Of a stretch of DNA of 40,972 nt, positions 32,528 to 40,896 are shown in pieces. Each line of letters opens with the position of its first letter. The stretch's first letter is position 1. Source of the stretch: Desulfobacteraceae bacterium 4484_190.2 (lineage in GTDB: Bacteria > Desulfobacterota > DSM-4660 > Desulfatiglandales > Desulfatiglandaceae); NCBI GenBank assembly GCA_002050025.1, contig MVDB01000002.1:1-40972 (forward strand), read 5' to 3'. The position numbers were made by a program, and so were the translations under genes. The notes under the pieces are model-generated. The model saw only the letters and a program-made list of their open reading frames with translations. It made no database searches and was not told the origin of the DNA.

Positions 32528-33670
32528 ATGTGCGTAAATAAAAGCAGGATAGTAGAGATTGCAAAAGACCTTATTAAATACAAAAGCTTAACAGGGATGG
32601 AAAAAGATATCGGCGAATATGTTTCCGGTTTTTTCGAAAGTATTGGAGTGGAATACGGGATATATGAAAAGGAAAAAGGCAGGCCTAACATAATAGCTAA
32701 TTTGGGACATGGCGAAAAAACCATAGCCTTTAACGGGCATCTCGATGTCGTACCAATAGCAGATGAATCCATGTGGGAAACAGATCCGTTTTCGGCGGAA
32801 TTAAAGGGAAATAGACTCTTTGGGAGAGGGGCCTATGATATGAAGGGCAGTTGTGCTGTCATGATGCATATCACTGAAATATTGGCGAAAGAGAAACTTA
32901 ATGGAAATTTGCAGATACAACTGGTTTCGGATGAGGAGAAAGGCGCAAAATTTGGGACAAGACACATAATAGAGTTGATAAAAAAGGGGAAGATTAAAAA
33001 GCCTGATTGTGTTATAATAGGTGAAGGAAGTGATTTAAAGATCAGAAACGGGGAGAGGGGCATACTGGTGTTTGATGTAAAGTTCAAAGGCCGGGCGGCA
33101 CATACTGCAAAAGCAAGGTCTGATGCAATAAATGCCATAGTTCTGGCTTCAAAGGCCGTTATCGCAATAGATAGGGAAATCGATAAATTCCATCCGGAGA
33201 TAGGAACACCCGCCATAAGTGTTAATATGATATCCGGAGGAAAGGTAAAAAATCAGGTTCCTGGCGAGTGTGTAATCACAGTAGATAGAAGAACGATTCC
33301 AGGAGAAACAAAGGAAACTGTTTTTGCTGAAATAGAACAGCAAATAGACAGGGTTTTGGGAAGGAAGAGTTATGAAATTCTGAACACCTTATACGGACCG
33401 GCAAACATAACACCAAAAGACTCTTCTTTTGTGAAGACAGTTTTTGAGGTAATTAAGGATATTTTAAAGACAGAACCTGAGTTTTATGTCGGTGAAGGAG
33501 GAGTGACAGACGCCAGGTTTTACAGATATACGGGTATGCCAACGATTATCTATGGTCCTTTAGGAGAGCATGCACACGGTCCAAATGAATGTGTTGATGT
33601 AGATTCCTTGGAAAAGCAGGCAAATATATACCTCGGATTGATTAACAATCATTTTACGAACAGGAGGTAA
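32528..33670 (+). CDS. M20 family zinc peptidase/deacylase (ArgE/DapE type) B
   Basis: Second M20 hydrolase, 380 residues, compact ArgE/DapE-like. Metal motifs: FNGHLDVVP, GRGAYDMKG, SDEEKG (catalytic Glu pair), IGEGS, and the late histidine in GPLGEHAHGPNECV. The lid domain lies about residues 175-285 (ILVFDVKFKGRAAHTAKA begins it). It closes module B on the downstream side, whereas the M20 of module A is upstream of its transporter. Probably releases an amino acid from an imported N-acyl or peptide compound. The TAA is embedded in the AGGAGGTAA that serves as ribosome-binding site of the next gene. Confidence 0.9.
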   Translation: MCVNKSRIVEIAKDLIKYKSLTGMEKDIGEYVSGFFESIGVEYGIYEKEKGRPNIIANLGHGEKTIAFNGHLDVVPIADESMWETDPFSAELKGNRLFGRGAYDMKGSCAVMMHITEILAKEKLNGNLQIQLVSDEEKGAKFGTRHIIELIKKGKIKKPDCVIIGEGSDLKIRNGERGILVFDVKFKGRAAHTAKARSDAINAIVLASKAVIAIDREIDKFHPEIGTPAISVNMISGGKVKNQVPGECVITVDRRTIPGETKETVFAEIEQQIDRVLGRKSYEILNTLYGPANITPKDSSFVKTVFEVIKDILKTEPEFYVGEGGVTDARFYRYTGMPTIIYGPLGEHAHGPNECVDVDSLEKQANIYLGLINNHFTNRR

Positions 33671-33672
33671 TA

Positions 33673-35658
33673 ATGAAAAACATCGTCACTATTGTGTTGT
33701 CACTGGTTCTGGCCGCAGCAATTATATTTGGGCTAGTCCTCTATGGGAAGTATGCTGACACAAAAGATGCCCTATTAATCAGCGAGGAAAAGATGTCTGA
33801 ATTGAATGAAAAAGTCATTCAATTCGATCAGGAAACTTCGGCACTTCACGATCAAATAGAGAAAGATGCCGAATACTTAAGCGAACTGAAAAAAACTAAA
33901 GTACGCGTTGAAGAACTTGAGAATGCTACAAGTTTGAAGGATAAAGCGCTTTCTGAATTTGAGGAGAAGCTCCAGAATTTAGAAAAACAATTTAAAGAGG
34001 GAAAAATAGCTAAAGAAGCCCTCAGGGCTGAACTCTCAGCTAAGGATGACCTAACAAAAGGGCTCCAAGTTCAACTTTCGGATCTTGAAGGCGAAAAGGC
34101 CTTAGCCGAGACTAAAATGAGCCAGTTGAAAGGTCTGTATGACACAAAACTCACTGAACTTGCGAATGCCAAGAGGTGCATTTCAGAACTTGATGCTACG
34201 ATAAATGTGAAAAATCAAGACCTTTTGTCATTTGAGGAGAGGCTCCGTGATTTAGGGAATCAACTTGAGGGAGAAAAAAAAGCTAAGGCAGGCCTTGAGA
34301 CTGAACTCTCTTACAGGGACGCTACGACTGCAGAGCTTCAGGAAAAACTCAAGAGTTCCCAGGCGCGGATCCTTTATCTGGAGGGTGAAATTGCTAAAGG
34401 TAAGGGTGAGATTGAGGATATTCAACGTCAGCTATCTGACCTCGAAACCGAAAAGGCCATAGCCGCGAGCAAAATGGACCAATTGAAATCCTCACATGAT
34501 GTCAAAAGCATGGAACTTAAGAGTGCAAAAGAGCGTATTTCTGAACTTGAGAACACGATAAGCGTAAAAAATCAAAGACTATCATCATTAGAGGAAGAGC
34601 TCAATAATTTAGAAAAACAACTCGAGGAAGGAAAAAAGGCTAAAGCAGCCCTGCAGACTGAGCTGGCATACAGGGACGCTGTGACTTCAAAGCTTCAGGA
34701 AAAACTTGAGGAGTCTCAGTCAAGGATCATGTTCCTCGAGGACGTAATTAATAAGAGTAAAAGCGAGATTGAAGGACTTCAATATCAACTCTCTGAGCTT
34801 AGAGGAGATAATGCCTTAGCCTTGACTAAAATAGACCAATTGAAATCCTCATATGATGCCAAAAGCATGGAACTTAAGAGCGCAAATGAGCGTATTTCCG
34901 AACTTGAGAACACGATAAGCGTGAAGAACCAAAGACTATCATCATTTGAGGAAGAGCTAAACAGTTTAGAAAAACAACTCGATGAAGCAAAAAATACTAA
35001 GATGGCCCTTGAGGCTGAACTCTCATACAGGGATGCTGCAACTGCAGAACTTCAGGAAAAACTCAAAAGTTCCCGGTCGCGGATCCTTTATCTGGAGGGC
35101 GAAATTGCGAAAGGTAAAAATGGGATCAAGAGGCTTCAACTTCAGCTTTCTAATATTGAGGGAGAAAAGGCCAATGACGAGATCAAGATCGCTCAATTGA
35201 AAACCACGTATGAGAAACTTGTTTCCGATCTTCAAAAACAGATTGAAAATCAAGAGGTAACCATTAAAACATTTGAGGAAAAAATCTCCGTCACTTTTGT
35301 TGATCGTATTCTCTTCGAATTTGGTAAGGCCAAAATTAGTCCTCAAGGAAGGAAAATTTTAGGGAAGATTGGTAACACATTAAAAAATGTTCGGGGCAAG
35401 CAAATCCGGGTGGTGGGACATACTGACGATGTCCCCATTTCGCCGGGGTATCATTATAAGTTCCCATCGAATTGGGAGCTTTCTGCTGCCCGTGCTGCCT
35501 CGGTGGTCAATTACCTGCAAAATGAACAGGGCCTTGATCCCGCGAATCTGGAGGCTGTAGGCCGTTCGTTTTATGAACCAATTGCCAGCAATGAAACAGC
35601 AAAAGGGCGTGCTCAGAACAGGCGTGTTAATATAATCATAGTACCTAAAGGAGAATAA
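33673..35658 (+). CDS. membrane-anchored coiled-coil protein with C-terminal OmpA/MotB peptidoglycan-binding domain
   Basis: 661 residues. A single N-terminal membrane segment (about 4-23) is followed by some 510 residues of heptad-rich coiled coil, then an OmpA-like domain (538-661: FEFGKAKISPQGRKIL, VVGHTDDVPIS, LSAARAASVVNYL, GRAQNRRV) that should bind peptidoglycan. The coiled coil holds three tandem 119-residue repeats plus a partial fourth (34124-35194 in DNA). Likely spans from the inner membrane to the cell wall; a MotB- or spacer-like role is possible, but no MotA partner is nearby. AGGAGG overlaps the previous stop, so translation is coupled to the M20 gene although the function seems unrelated. 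Exact role unknown. Confidence 0.85.
   Translation: MKNIVTIVLSLVLAAAIIFGLVLYGKYADTKDALLISEEKMSELNEKVIQFDQETSALHDQIEKDAEYLSELKKTKVRVEELENATSLKDKALSEFEEKLQNLEKQFKEGKIAKEALRAELSAKDDLTKGLQVQLSDLEGEKALAETKMSQLKGLYDTKLTELANAKRCISELDATINVKNQDLLSFEERLRDLGNQLEGEKKAKAGLETELSYRDATTAELQEKLKSSQARILYLEGEIAKGKGEIEDIQRQLSDLETEKAIAASKMDQLKSSHDVKSMELKSAKERISELENTISVKNQRLSSLEEELNNLEKQLEEGKKAKAALQTELAYRDAVTSKLQEKLEESQSRIMFLEDVINKSKSEIEGLQYQLSELRGDNALALTKIDQLKSSYDAKSMELKSANERISELENTISVKNQRLSSFEEELNSLEKQLDEAKNTKMALEAELSYRDAATAELQEKLKSSRSRILYLEGEIAKGKNGIKRLQLQLSNIEGEKANDEIKIAQLKTTYEKLVSDLQKQIENQEVTIKTFEEKISVTFVDRILFEFGKAKISPQGRKILGKIGNTLKNVRGKQIRVVGHTDDVPISPGYHYKFPSNWELSAARAASVVNYLQNEQGLDPANLEAVGRSFYEPIASNETAKGRAQNRRVNIIIVPKGE
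34124..35194 (+). repeat. three 357-bp tandem coding repeats
   Basis: Units start at 34124, 34481 and 34838, with a partial fourth at 35195. The AATTGAAATCCTC word recurs at 34481 and 34838 exactly 357 bases apart. Each unit codes for 119 residues with ISELENTISVKNQ-, SYRDA- and ILYLEGEIAKGK-type segments. The first parts of units 2 and 3 match best, while a later part of units 1 and 3 match best (34327 against 35041, 714 apart), a mosaic suggesting unequal crossover or gene conversion. Confidence 0.85.
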
Positions 35659-35688
35659 GTTTTAGGGCAGGTGAGTTACTTTTTCCTG

Positions 35689-36801
35689 TCATAAAAACAG
35701 AGTTTGTCCATGTTTTAAATCCACAAGACAGTCCAAAAGGCCTTCCTCTTCTAATTCCCGCCGGAGATCATTGGGCGGGAAGTGTACTGGCTCATCGCCT
35801 AAACGGAAGGTTCCCCAGTGAACAATTAGGAGGTGCCTGGCCTGAAGCTCTCGAAAGGCCTGCACTGTTTCACCGGGGTTTATGTGATTTGTAGCCATGA
35901 ACCAGCGAGGTTCATAGGCGCCCAGGTTGAAAATTGCCAGGTCAATGGAAAATTCTTCTCCAATCTCACGGAAGCCATCAAAATAGGCTGTATCTCCGGA
36001 AATGAAGATAGTGGGCCCACTGGCAGTCTTGACAATGAATGAACCCCAAAGAGACCGGTTGGGTCCGACCAGGGGGTTCCTCAGGGTCCAGTGATTGCAT
36101 GGAAGCAGCGTGATTTCCAGTTTGCCGTCCTTATAGGTATCAAACCAGTCCATCTGGGTGCGTCGATTCATTCCCAGGTCATTAAAGACATCGTTGTAAC
36201 CCATAGGCGTAATCAGATGGGTTTCTTTTCCAAGAGAAGCAAGGGAAGGCTTGTCCAAGTGGTCGTAGTGACCGTGTGTGATCAGGACATGATCAGGACG
36301 GGGCATTTCTTTTATATCAAAGGCCAGGGGTGAAAAATTCTTGATAAACCGGAAAAGACCGAAAAAAATGGGATCCACAAGGATGTATTTATCCAGATCC
36401 TTTATCATTACGCTGGCATGGTTAATAAATGTGATTGAAAGCCCATTGCTGTGCTTTATGGGTTCCCAATCAATAGAAACAGGATTTACACTCTCCTCAT
36501 TGTAAAAGGATTTGAAACGGTTTTCTGAAAACAGCTTCCATCTTATTATCTGCCATGGATTTCTGGTATCCCTACTGCTAAAGGGATTTACAAAACGGTC
36601 GTTTCCATGATGAATTTTTTTTAGCACAATTCCCCTGAGACTTAAGCCTCGATGTTTAGCTCCAATAGTATTTTCCTTTTCCATAGCGCTTGCGGATTTG
36701 AAAAATGAATTAGAGGGGAAAAGGCCTAACATGAGGCATATTTTGGCCCAGGTCAGGAGTTTTTTAATAAAAAAGCGACGCGTCATGCTATTATGATTCA
36801 T
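35689..36801 (-). CDS. Tat-exported metallo-beta-lactamase-fold hydrolase (NAPE-PLD/UlaG-like)
   Basis: Dizinc hydrolase resembling N-acylphosphatidylethanolamine phospholipase D and UlaG-like lactonases. Motifs: THGHYDHLD (the HxHxDH metal site), CNHWTLRNP, FISGDTAYFDGF (bridging Asp), then TNHINPGE and IVHWGTFRLGDEP near the end, the His-Trp-Gly-Thr being typical of the NAPE-PLD group. The start MNHNSM at 36801 gives an N-terminus with MTRRFFIKKLL and a hydrophobic stretch, a twin-arginine signal. Alternatives are ATG 36786 or GTG 36870 (no Shine-Dalgarno). Transcribed toward the OmpA-type gene. Probable periplasmic or membrane-surface lipid hydrolase; substrate not shown. Confidence 0.85.
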   Translation of the reverse strand: MNHNSMTRRFFIKKLLTWAKICLMLGLFPSNSFFKSASAMEKENTIGAKHRGLSLRGIVLKKIHHGNDRFVNPFSSRDTRNPWQIIRWKLFSENRFKSFYNEESVNPVSIDWEPIKHSNGLSITFINHASVMIKDLDKYILVDPIFFGLFRFIKNFSPLAFDIKEMPRPDHVLITHGHYDHLDKPSLASLGKETHLITPMGYNDVFNDLGMNRRTQMDWFDTYKDGKLEITLLPCNHWTLRNPLVGPNRSLWGSFIVKTASGPTIFISGDTAYFDGFREIGEEFSIDLAIFNLGAYEPRWFMATNHINPGETVQAFRELQARHLLIVHWGTFRLGDEPVHFPPNDLRRELEEEGLLDCLVDLKHGQTLFL

Positions 36802-36870
36802 TTGCCAGCCTTGTTTCAAAAAAACTATATGTCCTTTTTCCCTTTTTTGAAAGTCTAAAAAGCCCCCCAC

Positions 36871-37172
36871 CTGTTATCTTGGAAATTATTTCATTTTCTC
36901 TCCTCCTCAATTTAATGGTTTATGGCTTTTGTTTCATTCGGGAGGTAGAATATATGATAATTGTTAAGGATGTTTTTCCGGGTTGTAAAAGAATGCAAAA
37001 AAATGTAAAAAACGAGAGAAATTTATAACTGTACGAACGCAGTCGATACAGAAATGTATAGTGGGAGAAAATTAAAAGGCATAAAACTGGCTGGTGAGGG
37101 TAAGATACGTGTTCTGGCAGGCCTATCGTAAGAACGGTTTGAGAAATGCTAAGGGGCTCGCTCCGATAAACC
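36871..37172. other. spacer without recognised gene
   Basis: About 300 AT-rich bases between the exported hydrolase and the EamA remnant on the minus strand. It presumably holds the promoter of the hydrolase gene; no protein, RNA gene or clear repeat was recognised. Confidence 0.5.
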
Positions 37173-37913
37173 CTATCGCTTCACTTTTATTAACACTAAC
37201 ATGTTTCCAATTAGTATCAAAGCTACGCCAATAAAAGCATATAATGTCCATGTATATTCTTCAAAAATTGTTGACAATATTAATGCAATAACCGGAATTA
37301 TTAGGTTTACATAAGCCGCTTTGTCTGCACCGATTTTACCAAGCAAGGTAAGATAGCAAGTAAAAGCGATTATAGAACCGAAAATGGATAAATACAAAAG
37401 AGAACCTATATAGGCATAGGAAATCTCAAAACTAAAATGTTTACCCATCATTAAGGAGATGATTAACATAAACAGAGCGCTGTACATCATTCCGAATGCA
37501 TTTGTTTGAATGACCGGTAAGTCTATTTTTTGATTATGCACGGAAGTTATATTTCCCAGTGAAGCAGTTAATGCCCCTAAGCCGGCTATTACTAAGGCTA
37601 ACGAATTATCACTTGACAGGCTAAACGAGAGAAGTTCCTGTTTAAATAATAATCCCATCCCAATAATACCTAAAGCCGCACCAGCAATTACCCGTACGCG
37701 AATGGGAGAACCTATAAATACTGCCCCGTTAAAAATATTAAAAAAAATAATCATTGAAAATATTACAGCTACTAATCCGCTTGGAAGATGAACTTCTGCC
37801 AGATATACAAGCCAATAATTTATCCCAAACAGAAAAAATCCTTGCAGGGCAATAAAAAGATGTTCTTTGACATTGTATTTTAAATTTAGCCCGCTGATTC
37901 GACAAAAAAAAAA
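37173..37913 (-). pseudogene. EamA/DMT-family transporter lacking its N-terminal helices
   Basis: Drug/metabolite-transporter-type protein. From the homopolymer at 37904-37913 onward (FFFCRISGLNLKYNVKEHL) the sequence is a normal EamA protein: FGINYWLVYLAEVHLPSGLV, a second repeat with VIAGLGALTASLGN, AAYVNLIIPVIALILSTIFE and a lysine-rich end. About two helices (some 60 residues) are missing at the N-terminus. Upstream residues of this frame (EHMHILRAALARYL) are the LysE gene read out of frame. It lies on the minus strand directly joined to the truncated LysE gene, so a deletion fused two exporter genes. If translated alone it is unlikely to be functional. Confidence 0.75.
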
Positions 37914-38460
37914 CTGCCTTCCGGTTTGTAAATATCTGGCGAGCGCGGCTCGCAAGATATGCATATGTTCCCAAGACACTCGCTAAGACGGTACTGACAA
38001 TAGCCACTACTACCATCAAGTCGAACATTGTAAGAAGGGACAAATCAAGGAAGGAAGGCAGAAAGCCACAATAGAAAAGAATCACTTTTGGGTTAGATAG
38101 CGTTATAATAAGGCCACTCGTGAAGTTCTCCCACCCCAGACCAGTGCATTTTCCGTACTGACCTGAAGCAAATTCAGGGTTTTTAACCCAGAGTTTTACA
38201 CCTAAAAAAACTAAATAGGCTCCCCCACATATTTTCACAACTAAAAACAAATCACCCAATGCTTGAGCTATCACTGAAAGTCCGAAAGTGGCGAGTAGCA
38301 AAAAAATAATGTCGCCAAGAATAATTCCAGAGATTACACCGAGAGCTGGTCGAAAACCTGAAGCCAGGGATCTGGCAACTGTAGCAAATACTCCCGGCCC
38401 TGGACTTGCTGCCAGAACCATCATTGCCAGGGAAAGCCCAATTATTGAATAAAATGTCAA
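37914..38460 (-). pseudogene. LysE/RhtB-family amino-acid exporter, C-terminally truncated and out-of-frame fused to EamA
   Basis: Begins with a TTG at 38460 (MTFYSIIGLSLAMMVLAASPGPGVFATVARSL...). It shows the LysE landmarks SPGPG, GDIIFLLLATFGLS, GGAYLVFLGVKLW, SGLIITLSNPKVILFYCGFLP and YAYLASRARQIF. It loses its last helix at about residue 182 (FTNRKA), where the ten-T tract of the coding strand (37904-37913) begins. Beyond that the frame enters EamA DNA out of phase and ends at 37738 with random residues. Removing one T would give a single LysE-EamA frame. A 47-residue gene ends 9 bases upstream, suggesting co-transcription. Confidence 0.75.
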
Positions 38461-38469
38461 TGTAATTTT

Positions 38470-38613
38470 CTACTTTTGTTTAGCCAGTTCCTTCTGATAT
38501 GCCTTCCAACCGGGACACCATTTCGTGTGCCATTGCCAGAGGGTGGCAATTAGCGATCCAGGTTTCTTTTCAGCATAGCTGTGTAATTTACAGACTTCGC
38601 AACGAGACGTCAT
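38470..38613 (-). CDS. small Cys-containing protein (47 residues), unrecognised
   Basis: Minus-strand ATG at 38613 preceded by GAGGAGGTGCAGTAA, an excellent ribosome-binding site, and ending TAG at 38470-38472. The protein begins MTSRCEVCKLHSYAEKK and contains LWQWHTKWCPGWKAYQKEL: a CxxC pair, a third cysteine in WCPGW and two histidines, suggesting a small metal-binding (zinc or Fe-S) protein. Basic and tryptophan-rich, no signal peptide. It ends 9 bases before the LysE-family TTG, so the two are probably one operon. No family recognised; function unknown. Confidence 0.65.
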   Translation of the reverse strand: MTSRCEVCKLHSYAEKKPGSLIATLWQWHTKWCPGWKAYQKELAKQK

Positions 38614-38691
38614 TTACTGCACCTCCTCTAATAGCCCTGTCTTATACAGCGGATTAAACCATCAGAATATCTCATCAACAGTGAAGTTACC

Positions 38692-38793
38692 GTAACATCT
38701 CAATAAACCCGGGCACTCCGACCGCTTCCCCCTTTTGCAAAGGGGGATTGAGGGGGATTTTTCTAATACTGCCCGGGTTTTTTGAGAACTTAC
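38692..38793. repeat. miniature inverted-repeat element, copy 2
   Basis: Arms 38692-38714 and 38771-38793 match as reverse complements at 20 of 23 positions (GTAACATCTCAATAA... CCCGGGC). The core has the C/G-rich block also seen at 18041-18164 (AGGGGGATTGAGGGGGATTT). Lies between the nucleotide cyclase and the 47-residue gene. Shares its arm motif with 4524-4670 and 491-513, so these are one family. No other feature was recognised in 38614-38827. Confidence 0.65.
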
Positions 38794-38827
38794 ACGTTAC
38801 CATACAATTACATAACGCTGATATCAC

Positions 38828-40450
38828 TCAGCCGAGTATGCGGTAGACGATGATTGGCTTCGAGTATCCCTTGACCAGACGGGGCGATTGTTTTTCCATG
38901 TGGCAGGAACCCACCATCTGTTCTACCGTTTCCTGACTGACCAGGATATCGCAACCCAGTTCCCTGGTCAACCCCTGTATACGCGAGGCAACATTGACCG
39001 TGTTGCCAATAAGGGCATAGGCCGATTGCTCCTCGCTTCCGGAATTCCCGGACAAGACTTTCCCGGAATGAATGCCAATACCGTGGGAAAAGGCTGGTTT
39101 GCGTTGGTTGGAGCGCTCCAGATTTATCTCCTCAAGTGCCTTGCGCATCTCAAGGGCTGCCAGAACAGCCGCCTCTGCATGATCTTCAAAGTGCACTGGT
39201 ACGCCAAATACGGCCTCGATCTCGTCACCCACGAACTGAAGCACAAGACCTTTGTGCCGGCGTATAGTCCGATGCATGACCGTGAAATAGGTCCGCATGC
39301 TGGCGATGACCTCCTCGGGTTGATTGTTTTCAACAAAGGGAGTGAAGTCGCGCAGGTCTGCGAACATGACTGTGGCCTCTCGCCGTTCACCCTGTAAGGG
39401 AATGCGACCGGCTAGGATTTCGTCTCGGATCTCAGGGGTGACGTATTTACCAAAGGCTGTTCTGATCATCTCACGCTCGGAAAGGCCTTTGATCATGGCG
39501 TTTCCGGCGTCGCCCAATATGCCGATCTCATCATTGCCTATGACCTGGATACGGGAATTGAAATCCCCCGCCTGGATTTTTTCCACACTTGAAAGCATAT
39601 TGTTTATGGGGGCCACAATGGATCTGCTCACCATCCTGTTGAGAGTCCCGGTGGCAAAGAAGAAGACGCCGAATAAGATCAAGGTGAAGGTGATTATCCC
39701 GCGACCATAGTCCACGGCGGATATGACAGTCGGATCAACCTCCCATTGCAAGGTGAGAAGGGTGAACACCAGGATGGTCATGGGCACCAAGCTACCGAAC
39801 CTGTAAGACATTCTTATGCGCCTGGAAATGGAGATCCGGGCCGCTCCCTTCATATCAGCCAGGTGGCCTTTAGGAAAAAACAAGGGAATAAGTCGCTTGC
39901 GGGAATGGGACTCAATCCTGAAAAAGACAATAGCCGATGAGATCAGACCAACCATGCTGGCCCTAATGGAGAATATCACCGCAGTTTGAGGGTCCATAGG
40001 GCCGACCAGATAAGCAATGAAAAAGATCATGGCTGGGGCCAGGATCCAAATGCCCAGGTTAATTGGGATAAAGATGAAAGGCAGGTTGAGGAGCCTTCGC
40101 CTGGCCCTTTCCTCCAGATCGGCTGGAGGGTCCTGGCCTGTGCGGATGAAGGCCAGATAGGTGGCAATAGGTCTCAAGATCAGATGCATCGCCGTAAAGA
40201 GGGGAAAGAAGGCCCCAAGGATAATGAAAATCAGGCGCATCCCAGCTTGTAATCCAAGTTGGATTGGGTCCTTCTGGGGCAGACTCCCTAGGATATCGAG
40301 GACAAAACTCATCGGCGTAGCCAGGTTAAGCACAAAGACCATGGCTATGCCAATCATAGTGGCCATCGCTCCTATTAAATAGAAGCCGCTCAGAGAGATT
40401 TGAGTCGCCTCGGGACGAGTGGAACACTGTGCTTCGTGCATCTCAGCCAT
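38828..40450 (-). CDS. membrane class III adenylate/guanylate cyclase-type protein with HAMP domain
   Basis: 540 residues from ATG 40450 (GAGGT upstream). The N-terminal 270 residues hold about six hydrophobic segments and no large extracellular domain. A HAMP linker (about 272-325, RSIVAPINNMLSSVEK, GNDEIGILGDAGNAM) connects to a class III cyclase domain (about 358-520). Metal aspartates D365 (MFADLRDFT) and D409 (VGDEIEAVFG) and transition-state N486 and R490 (NTVNVASR) are kept. The two purine-specifying positions differ from classical adenylate cyclases: Lys is Q405 (LQFVGD) and the Asp/Thr is A479 (SAYALIG). Product (cAMP, cGMP or none) therefore uncertain. No downstream CRP gene in view. 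Confidence 0.88.
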   Translation of the reverse strand: MAEMHEAQCSTRPEATQISLSGFYLIGAMATMIGIAMVFVLNLATPMSFVLDILGSLPQKDPIQLGLQAGMRLIFIILGAFFPLFTAMHLILRPIATYLAFIRTGQDPPADLEERARRRLLNLPFIFIPINLGIWILAPAMIFFIAYLVGPMDPQTAVIFSIRASMVGLISSAIVFFRIESHSRKRLIPLFFPKGHLADMKGAARISISRRIRMSYRFGSLVPMTILVFTLLTLQWEVDPTVISAVDYGRGIITFTLILFGVFFFATGTLNRMVSRSIVAPINNMLSSVEKIQAGDFNSRIQVIGNDEIGILGDAGNAMIKGLSEREMIRTAFGKYVTPEIRDEILAGRIPLQGERREATVMFADLRDFTPFVENNQPEEVIASMRTYFTVMHRTIRRHKGLVLQFVGDEIEAVFGVPVHFEDHAEAAVLAALEMRKALEEINLERSNQRKPAFSHGIGIHSGKVLSGNSGSEEQSAYALIGNTVNVASRIQGLTRELGCDILVSQETVEQMVGSCHMEKQSPRLVKGYSKPIIVYRILG

Positions 40451-40524
40451 GACTACCTCTTATTTTGTAAAAATATTTTTACGGTATGACGATCATCTCG
40501 TCAATCATACACAATTTGATGCAG

Positions 40525-40896
40525 TTAGGTTACATCGTACGTCAGCAAAAATTCATCAATCAGAATAGAATCAAATCCAATTGATATCTCTCTTGGAACT
40601 TCCTTGTCTTTGAAATTTCTTATTGATCTTCTATTTGCCAGGAAATTTATAAAATTATCCGAAGTAATATCGCTTGCCTGGAGTTCATAAAAATTCTTTT
40701 CGTAGGACAATCCTTCGACATCAATTGACTTTGATTTACAAATTGCCATACAATGGCCGCATTTTACGCAAAATTCAATTCTATCTGAATTTATAACTAT
40801 TTGTCCTGATTCATCTTTTTCGAATATTTTGTAAGGACAGACAGCGATACACAAAGAACATTGATTACAGGTTTCTGAATTAATTGTATTTGGCAT
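40525..40896 (-). pseudogene. ferredoxin-nitroreductase fusion, cut short after the ferredoxin part
   Basis: The start (ATG 40896, AAGGA upstream) codes for two [4Fe-4S] motifs, CNQCSLCIAVCP and CVKCGHCMAICKS, then the usual lead-in to a nitroreductase domain: FINFLANRRSIRNFKDKEVPRE. After PRE the family pattern ends; the last 23 residues are unrelated and stop at 40525. The full family is about 270 residues, so the flavin domain is missing and the gene is a truncated remnant. A separate short ferredoxin is less likely, given the clear RRSIRxF start of the lost domain. Confidence 0.65.

Noticed and set aside
34124-35194. Assembly duplication in the coiled-coil gene
   Set aside because: The units have diverged in many places and the frame is intact, so they are real repeats, although a collapsed copy cannot be excluded.
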